From contig JACQAI010000160.1 in NCBI GenBank assembly GCA_016195115.1, positions 1-11,094 on the forward strand: a stretch of DNA of 11,094 nucleotides, written 5' to 3'. The notes beneath the pieces were generated by a model. The model saw nothing but the letters and a program-made list of their open reading frames with translations. It ran no database searches and was not told where the DNA came from. Below, in pieces: positions 6,597 through 11,094 of the stretch. The position numbers and the translations under genes are program-made. This DNA comes from Pseudomonadota bacterium. Lineage in GTDB: Bacteria; Pseudomonadota; Alphaproteobacteria; Elsterales; Elsteraceae. The stretch's first letter is position 1. Each line of letters starts with the position of its first letter.

Positions 6597-7444
6597 TGGC
6601 AGCGGTGGTCGGTTCACGGCGCGCGCGACGGCTGGAGGCGGTGCTGATCTATGCCGGATTGACTGCCCTGACCGTGGCGTTCCTGTTTCCGCTGGTCTGG
6701 GTGTTCGGCCTGTCCTTGAAGACGCGGCTGCAGGTGTTCGCCACGCCGCCGCTGTATTTGTGGTGGCCGACCCTCGAGAATTATGCCGACGTGCTGCAAC
6801 GCGCCGATTTCCTGCGCGCGTTCCTCAACACCATGATCGTCTCGGCCAGCGCGGTGCTGCTGTCGTTGTGCGTCGGCGCGCCCGCGGCCTACGCGTTCGC
6901 GCGCTTTCCGTTCACCGGGCGCTCGTTCCTGTTCTTCGCGCTGCTGGTGATGCGCATGCTGCCGCCGATCGCGGTGCTGGTGCCGATGTACGTGCTGTTC
7001 AGCAAGCTCGGCTTGGCGACCACGCGCCTCAGCGTCGTCCTCGCCTACACGACCTTCAGCCTGCCGCTGGTCGTGTGGCTGATGCGCGGCTATTTCGAGG
7101 ACCTGCCGGTCGAGCTCGAGGAGGCGGCGTGGATCGACGGTGCCAGCCGCTTCGGCACCTTCCTGTACATCATCGTGCCGATCGCGCGGCCGGGGCTGGT
7201 GGCGGCCAGCATCCTGTGCCTGCAGCTGGCGTGGAACGATTTCCTGTTCGCCGCGGTGCTGACCAACAACGCAACGCAAACCATGCCGGTCCTGATGGCG
7301 GCGTTCAACGCCGGCGACTCCGGGATGGACTGGGGCGGCCTCACCGCCTCGGGGATGCTCGTGATCCTGCCGGTCATCATCTTTTCGTTCGCGGCGCAGC
7401 GCCATCTCGTCGCCGGTTTGTCGTCCGGCGCGGTGAAGGGGTGA
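6596..7444 (+). CDS. ABC transporter permease, MalG/UgpE-type
   Basis: This is a 282-residue polytopic membrane protein, the standard partner of the MalF-type protein just upstream. Hydrophobic segments start at about residues 16-38 (VLIYAGLTALTVAFLFPLVW), and further ones lie near 77-100, 109-131, 145-163, 199-215 and 256-274. The MalG-type FLNTMIVSASAVLL (76-89) and VMRMLPPIAVLVPMY (118-132) stretches are clear. The EAA loop is EEAAWIDGASRFGTFLYIIVP (around 175-195), with E-A-A, G182 and P195. The ATG lies inside the TGATG junction, so its last base of the upstream stop is shared. The two permeases should form the membrane channel of one importer. No nucleotide-binding subunit is encoded in this window; a multipurpose MsmK/UgpC-like ATPase from elsewhere would be needed. 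Confidence 0.93.
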   Translation: MAAVVGSRRARRLEAVLIYAGLTALTVAFLFPLVWVFGLSLKTRLQVFATPPLYLWWPTLENYADVLQRADFLRAFLNTMIVSASAVLLSLCVGAPAAYAFARFPFTGRSFLFFALLVMRMLPPIAVLVPMYVLFSKLGLATTRLSVVLAYTTFSLPLVVWLMRGYFEDLPVELEEAAWIDGASRFGTFLYIIVPIARPGLVAASILCLQLAWNDFLFAAVLTNNATQTMPVLMAAFNAGDSGMDWGGLTASGMLVILPVIIFSFAAQRHLVAGLSSGAVKG

Positions 7445-7488
7445 CGAACAGTTTCGGTCCCATCAAGAGACATCGGGGAGGCAACGTC

Positions 7489-8790
7489 ATGGGTGGATGG
7501 AGCAGACGAAGCGTGTTGCAAGGTTCGGTCGGCGGCGTGGTGGCAGCCGCCACGCGCCCCGTGTGGGCGCAGACCAAGCCCGACAAGCTCGTCGTGGTCG
7601 GCGAGAACCAGATCGCCTGGAAGCGCACCCTGATCGAGGAGGTCGCGCCGGCATTCGAGAAGGCGACCGGCATCAAGATCGAATTCACCCTGCTGCCCGT
7701 CGATGCCTGGCGGGCACGCTTGAAAGCCGAGCTGAGCGCCGGATCGACCGGCATCGACTTGGCGCTGCTGTCGGTCCAGATGGCCGGCTGGATGTCGCCG
7801 CACGTGCTCGACCACAACGAGGTGGTGGCCAAGATCATGGCGCGCGATCCCGGCTTCGCGTGGGACGACTTCCTCACCGGCGGCAAGGTCGCGGGGACCT
7901 ATGAGGGACGGCTGGTCGGCATCCCCTACCGCCTCACCGCCGGCATCCTGCACTACCAGAAGGCGTTGCTGCAGCAGGCGGGCTTCACCGAGGCGCCCGC
8001 GACGTTCGCGGACTTCCAGAAGGCGGCCCTGGCGGTGAACGCGCCGCCGTCGCGCTACGCGTTCGGCCTGATGGGCAAGCAAGGCGCCGGGACCTTCACG
8101 AACTCGATCCCGTGGATGTTCTCCGCCGGCGGACGCTTGTTGGATTTCACGACCGGCGAGATCTTCATCAACAGCGACGGCGCCGCGGCCGGGCTGCAGT
8201 TCTACGCCGACCTGGCCCTCAAGCACAAAGTCGTGCCGCCCGAGGCGATGACCTGGGAGTTCGACGAGATCATCGCAGGCGCGCAGAAGGACCGCTACGC
8301 GATGAGCGTGACCTTCTCGTCGTACGGCACGCTGTTCAACAGTCCGGCGTCGTCGCAAACCGCCGGCCGCTGGGCCTGGGCGACGATGCCGGGACATACC
8401 GCGAAGGCGCAGAGCCGGACCATCGTCGACGGTCAGTTCATGGCGATCTCGAAATATTCCAAGAACCCCGACTGGGCGATGGAGTTCCTGCGCATGGCCT
8501 GCAGCAAGGAAGCCATGCTGCGCTCCATGGAAGCCGGCAACGCACCGCCGCGGGGATCGTCGCTGCGCGATCCCGCCATGGTCGCGAAGCTCGGCTGGCC
8601 GGCGGTCGCCGCGGAGGCGATCGAGACCGGCATCCCGGCGGTATCCCATCCGGCGTGGGACGGGCTCGAGCTGGCGCTGCGCGTCGGCGTGTCCCAGACC
8701 CTGCTCGGCGAGAAACCCGCCAAGCAGGCGCTCGACGACGTCGCCCGCGAGTGGCAACGCAACCTGCGCCGCGCGGGCGTGATCAAGTAG
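7489..8790 (+). CDS. ABC transporter extracellular solute-binding protein, family 1 (sugar type), Tat-exported
   Basis: This is a 433-residue protein of normal family 1 length. The start has a twin-arginine signal (SRRSVLQGSVGG at about 5-16, ending near PVWAQ at 24-28). The mature part opens with a beta strand (KLVVVGE), then an acidic and aromatic ligand-loop region and VAPAFEKATGIKIEF at about 52-66, the usual 'F-x-x-x-T-G-I-x-V' of the family. WMFSAGGRLLDF and GLQFYADLALKHKVVPPEA in the middle, and ISKYSKNPDWAMEFLRM late, are typical of the MalE/UgpB class. ATG 7489 is selected by GGGGAGG 7 bases upstream and by the position of the Tat motif. A GTG at 7441, overlapping the MalG stop, is in frame but would put 16 residues before this signal. 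It follows the MalG gene by 44 bp and is the expected partner of these permeases. Confidence 0.92.
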   Translation: MGGWSRRSVLQGSVGGVVAAATRPVWAQTKPDKLVVVGENQIAWKRTLIEEVAPAFEKATGIKIEFTLLPVDAWRARLKAELSAGSTGIDLALLSVQMAGWMSPHVLDHNEVVAKIMARDPGFAWDDFLTGGKVAGTYEGRLVGIPYRLTAGILHYQKALLQQAGFTEAPATFADFQKAALAVNAPPSRYAFGLMGKQGAGTFTNSIPWMFSAGGRLLDFTTGEIFINSDGAAAGLQFYADLALKHKVVPPEAMTWEFDEIIAGAQKDRYAMSVTFSSYGTLFNSPASSQTAGRWAWATMPGHTAKAQSRTIVDGQFMAISKYSKNPDWAMEFLRMACSKEAMLRSMEAGNAPPRGSSLRDPAMVAKLGWPAVAAEAIETGIPAVSHPAWDGLELALRVGVSQTLLGEKPAKQALDDVAREWQRNLRRAGVIK

Positions 8791-8823
8791 GCCGGCGCGG
8801 CGCCGAGAGAGAGAGGAAGCCCC

Positions 8824-9996
8824 ATGAAGATCGTGAAGTTCGAAGACCTGCATTGCGACGCCGGGTGGCGGACCTTCTCGTTCTTGAAGGTGACCACCGA
8901 CGACGGCGTCACGGGCTGGTCGGAATACACCGAGGCCGACGGCAGCCGCGGCCTGACGGCGGTCATCCACGGCATGGCCGAAGGTCTGATCGGGCAGGAC
9001 CCACGGCCGGTCCAGGCGATCTCGTCGCTGCTCTATATCCGGACGCAGCAGGCACCCAACGGCGTCAACCAGCGGGCGATCGCGGCGATCGAGAACGCGC
9101 TGCTCGACATCAAGGGCAAGGCCCTTTGTGTGCCGGTGTACGAGCTGTTCGGCGGTCCGGTGCGCACGCGCATTCCGGTCTACTGGTCGCACTGCGGCAC
9201 CTACCGGGTGCGCAACCACGATGCGGTCGGCGCGCCGCGGATCCGCACCTACGACGAGCTCGCGGCCCTCGGCGCGGAGGTCAAGGCCAAGGGCTTCAAG
9301 GCGCTGAAGACCAACATCCTGACCTTCGACGGCAAGACCCTGGCGGGCTTCGGTCCCGGCTTCGGCCGCACGCCGGGGTGGCCGGCCTTGAATGTCGACG
9401 ACACCATTCTCCAGGCCGTGCGCGACACCTTGGGCGCGTTCCGGGAGGGTGCCGGTCCCGCGATGGGCCTGCACCTCGATACCAACTACCACTTCAAGAC
9501 CGAGGGCTACCTGCAGGTCGCCAAGGCGGTCGAACCCTACAAGCTGACGTGGCTGGAGCTCGATACCTGGGATCCGCGCGCCCTGGCGCTGATCCGCAGC
9601 CAGGCGCCGTGCCCGATCGCCTCGCTCGAGTCGGTGACGGGACGCCGCGCCTTCCGGCCCTTCCTCGAGGCCTACGCGGCCGACGTCGCGATTATCGACG
9701 TGATCTGGAACGGCTTCCTGGAGGCGATCAAGATCGCCGCCATGGCCGAGTCGTATGAGGTCAACGTCGCGCCGCACAACTACTACGGCCATCTGTGCAC
9801 CGCGGTCAGCGCGCATTTCTGCGCCGTGGTGCCGAATTTCCGAGTGCTCGAGGTCGACATCGACAGCGTGGCGTGGCGCGACGAGCTGTTCGTGAACGCG
9901 CCCGCGATCGAGAACGGCGAGCTGGTGCTGCCCAGCGGGCCGGGCTGGGGCGTCGAGGTCAACGAAGCCGCGGTGCGCGCGCGGCCACCCAAGTGA
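8824..9996 (+). CDS. Enolase-superfamily enzyme, mandelate racemase/muconate lactonizing type, probable acid-sugar dehydratase
   Basis: This is a 390-residue protein. The N-terminal capping domain covers about 1-120 and the catalytic barrel about 125-375. Metal ligands are visible at the ends of three successive strands: Asp219 (LHLDTN), Glu245 (LELD) and Glu269 (ASLES). A His-Asp dyad follows, with Asp292 (IIDVIWNG) and His318 (VAPHNYYG), the arrangement of the mandelate racemase subgroup, and then Glu343 (LEVD). At the second strand the motif is K162-T-N164 rather than K-x-K. Dehydratases of the galactonate type also carry K-x-N, so dehydration of a sugar acid to a 2-keto-3-deoxy acid is the favoured role. 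A glycine-rich insertion (about 168-190, GKTLAGFGPGFG) lies between strands two and three. GAGG at 8813-8816, inside a GA-repeat leader, precedes the ATG by 7 bases. With the aldolase it would form a two-step route to pyruvate (inference). Confidence 0.9.
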   Translation: MKIVKFEDLHCDAGWRTFSFLKVTTDDGVTGWSEYTEADGSRGLTAVIHGMAEGLIGQDPRPVQAISSLLYIRTQQAPNGVNQRAIAAIENALLDIKGKALCVPVYELFGGPVRTRIPVYWSHCGTYRVRNHDAVGAPRIRTYDELAALGAEVKAKGFKALKTNILTFDGKTLAGFGPGFGRTPGWPALNVDDTILQAVRDTLGAFREGAGPAMGLHLDTNYHFKTEGYLQVAKAVEPYKLTWLELDTWDPRALALIRSQAPCPIASLESVTGRRAFRPFLEAYAADVAIIDVIWNGFLEAIKIAAMAESYEVNVAPHNYYGHLCTAVSAHFCAVVPNFRVLEVDIDSVAWRDELFVNAPAIENGELVLPSGPGWGVEVNEAAVRARPPK

Positions 9997-10041
9997 CGCG
10001 GCACGGACACCGCGCCACACACAACTCAAAGGACGAGTCGA

Positions 10042-10884
10042 ATGGGCGTGCTTGAGGGGAAGGTCGCGGTCATCGCCGGTGGCACCAGCGGCATCGGCGC
10101 GCGGACGGCCGAGCTGTTCGTCGAGGAGGGCGCGACGGTGGTGATCGCCGGCCGGCGGCGCGACACCGGCGAGGCGCTGGCGCAACGGCTGGGCCCGGCT
10201 GCCAGCTTCGTGCGCACCGACGTCGCCCACGAGGCCGAGCTGAAGGCGCTGATCGAAGGCGCCGCGGCGCGCTTCGGCCGCCTCCACTGCCTGTTCAACA
10301 ATGCCGGTTACGGCATCGCGCAGCGCAGCATCGTCGACCTCGACATCGCCGAGTACGACCAGATGATGGCCGTGGTGCTGCGCGCCGTCGTGCTCGCCAT
10401 GAAGTTCGTAGCACCCATCATGCTGCGCCAGCGTTCCGGCAGCATCATCAACACCGGCAGCATCGCGGCCTACCGCGCCAGCCTGAGCGCCCAGACCTAC
10501 TCGACCGCCAAGGCGGCGGTCCTCCACGCGACGCGCTGCGTCGCCGCCGAGCTGGGCGAGAGCAACATCCGGGTCAACTGCATCTCGCCCGGCGCCATCG
10601 TCACCGGCGTGTTCGCCAAGGCCATCGGCATCGACAGCGACGTCGCCGACCGGCACCTCGCGACGGTGACGGCGCGTTTCGCCGAGGCGCAGCCGATACC
10701 ACGCGCGGGCATGCCCGAGGACATCGCCCGGGCGGCGCTGTACCTGGCCTCCGATGCCGGCAGCTTCGTCAACGGCATCGACCTGGTGGTCGATGGCGGC
10801 GCGATCGTCGGCAACCGGTTTTCCGCCGGCGTCGCGGCGCGCCGCGCGCTGGTCGAGGCGGTCAAGGCGGAGATCGAGGGCTAG
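10042..10884 (+). CDS. SDR-family NAD(P)-dependent oxidoreductase
   Basis: This is a 280-residue classical short-chain dehydrogenase (usually about 250). The cofactor motif is GGTSGIG at 13-19, with NNAG at 86-89. Catalytic residues are Ser140 (NTGS), Tyr153 and Lys157 (TYSTAK). The C-terminal VNGIDLVVDGG (243-253) is the standard family ending. The second beta strand ends in IAGRRRD instead of an acidic residue, which hints at NADP(H) use. The Asn normally found in 'V-N-L-x-G' after helix 4 is replaced: here the segment reads MMAVVLRAV, with Val112 at that position. A tail of about 25 residues (after 255) extends past the usual end. Tyr and Lys are intact, so the enzyme is probably active. 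AAAGGA 8 bases before the ATG sets the start. It is the last gene of the cluster; it could oxidise the sugar, lactone or alcohol substrate feeding the dehydratase, but nothing fixes the substrate. Confidence 0.92.
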   Translation: MGVLEGKVAVIAGGTSGIGARTAELFVEEGATVVIAGRRRDTGEALAQRLGPAASFVRTDVAHEAELKALIEGAAARFGRLHCLFNNAGYGIAQRSIVDLDIAEYDQMMAVVLRAVVLAMKFVAPIMLRQRSGSIINTGSIAAYRASLSAQTYSTAKAAVLHATRCVAAELGESNIRVNCISPGAIVTGVFAKAIGIDSDVADRHLATVTARFAEAQPIPRAGMPEDIARAALYLASDAGSFVNGIDLVVDGGAIVGNRFSAGVAARRALVEAVKAEIEG

Positions 10885-10923
10885 AGCACGCTGCGTTCGA
10901 GTTGACCCGATCCCAAAACAAAA
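10885..10923. other. Short spacer after the SDR gene
   Basis: This is a 39-base stretch between the SDR stop and the first repeat copy. It contains no convincing hairpin followed by a T-run, so no rho-independent terminator can be assigned to the cluster here. The tail is A-rich (CCCAAAACAAAACC), unlike the coding DNA. Confidence 0.5.
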
Positions 10924-10941
10924 CCGTCATCCCGGCGAAAG
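10924..10941. repeat. Truncated copy of the palindromic repeat (18 bases)
   Basis: These 18 bases (CCGTCATCCCGGCGAAAG) are identical to 10971-10988, the first two thirds of the left arm of the full repeat. The match stops exactly at the hairpin loop/stem junction, after which the sequence changes to AGCGTGTG. It looks like a broken or partly duplicated unit of the same repeat family. Confidence 0.75.
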
Positions 10942-10946
10942 AGCGT

Positions 10947-11094
10947 GTGAGGAAATCGAATTCCCCCGCGCCGTCATCCCGGCGAAAGCCGGGATCCAAG
11001 GGTCACGGGCGAAACGGTCCGAGCGTGTGGCCCCTGGATCCCGGCTTTCGCCGGGATGACGGGAAAAAGACGGCGAGAGGGGGAATTTCCTCAC
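10947..11094. repeat. Outer inverted repeat enclosing the REP-like element; may continue past the window
   Basis: The last 16 bases of the window (11079-11094, GGGGGAATTTCCTCAC) are the reverse complement of 10947-10967 (GTGAGGAAATCGAATTCCCCC), except for 5 extra bases on the left side. The 28-bp inverted repeat lies between them, so the whole 148 bp is a nested palindrome. The right arm reaches the last base of the window, so its true end is not seen. There is no open frame inside that resembles a transposase. Confidence 0.7.
10971..11062. repeat. 28-bp perfect inverted repeat with hairpin-forming arms (REP-like element)
   Basis: The left arm 10971-10998 and right arm 11035-11062 are perfect reverse complements over 28 bp, with a 36-base loop between them. 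Each arm is itself a palindrome: ATCCCGGC-GAAA-GCCGGGAT at 10976-10995 and ATCCCGGC-TTTC-GCCGGGAT at 11038-11057, with 8-bp stems; in RNA the first would close with a GNRA tetraloop. The unit resembles the dispersed 'GTCATCCCGGCGAAAGCCGGGATCC' palindromes found between genes of many high-GC proteobacteria. As a transcript it could form a very stable stem that protects or ends the upstream message, but there is no T-run of a classical terminator on the plus strand. The family relation is from memory. Confidence 0.85.

Noticed and set aside
7441..7488. GTG start for the family 1 receptor, overlapping the MalG stop
   Set aside because: It would place 16 polar residues before the Tat signal, whereas ATG 7489 has a strong GGGGAGG site at good spacing.
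9997..10014. CGCGG-N8-CCGCG dyad between the enolase-family gene and the SDR gene
   Set aside because: A 5-bp GC stem with an 8-base loop is expected by chance in DNA this GC-rich, and there is no T-run or promoter sign beside it.
7090..10656. 1188-codon open frame on the minus strand
   Set aside because: It is again a shadow of four well-supported plus-strand genes. The product has a biased composition with no recognisable domain; its length alone is explained by scarcity of stops in GC-rich DNA.
10971..11062. Rho-independent terminator
   Set aside because: The stem is strong, but no T-run follows on the plus strand. The T-run on the minus strand (complement of 11064-11068) precedes rather than follows the stem.
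10924..11094. CRISPR array
   Set aside because: There are only partial, mostly inverted copies with irregular spacing and no set of equal-length spacers; no cas gene is present.

Overview
The window is a GC-rich stretch (roughly two thirds GC by eye, strong G/C at third codon positions) that reads like a chromosome of a high-GC proteobacterium. An alphaproteobacterium, or possibly a betaproteobacterium, fits best: Bug/TctC-type tricarboxylate receptors, Tat-exported solute-binding proteins, a DUF4345-like membrane protein, and the dispersed 'GTCATCCCGGCGAAAGCCGGGATCC' type of intergenic palindrome. This assignment is inference; no rRNA or other phylogenetic marker is present.

Layout. The left edge (1-208, minus strand) holds the N-terminal part of a DUF4345-like membrane protein. 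Just upstream of it on the same strand is a short orphan reading frame (217-351) that may be the remaining 3' end of a neighbouring gene. A short divergent intergenic region (352-401) carries a perfect TATTC-N7-GAATA dyad. From 402 to 10884 nine genes run on the plus strand with small gaps or 1-4 base overlaps, so they look like one transcription unit: TctC-type periplasmic receptor, IclR regulator, zinc-free quinone-oxidoreductase-like MDR, HpcH/HpaI-type class II aldolase, family 5 (peptide-type) substrate-binding protein, MalF-type permease, MalG-type permease, family 1 (sugar-type) substrate-binding protein, enolase-superfamily (mandelate racemase/muconate lactonizing) enzyme, and an SDR dehydrogenase (ten plus-strand genes if the IclR regulator is counted with the nine transport and enzyme genes). 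From 10885 to the right end there is no gene, but a dense nested inverted repeat.

How the genes may work together (inference). The set is a self-contained uptake-and-catabolism cassette for an organic or sugar acid. Periplasmic receptors bind the substrate and the MalFG-like pair imports it. The enolase-superfamily enzyme would dehydrate an aldonate-like acid to a 2-keto-3-deoxy acid, which the HpaI-like aldolase would cleave to pyruvate plus an aldehyde. The SDR and the MDR oxidoreductase would handle the redox steps, and the IclR protein would sense the substrate or an intermediate. The substrate cannot be read from the sequence.

The oddest points are these: three unrelated receptor families share one cluster; one MalFG-type permease pair is sandwiched between a family 5 and a family 1 receptor; no ABC ATPase and no TctA/TctB membrane partner is visible; the enolase-family protein has K-x-N where mandelate racemase has K-x-K; the SDR lacks the usual catalytic Asn; and a nested palindromic repeat structure closes the cluster on the right. 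I see no CRISPR array, tRNA, rRNA, transposase or phage gene.
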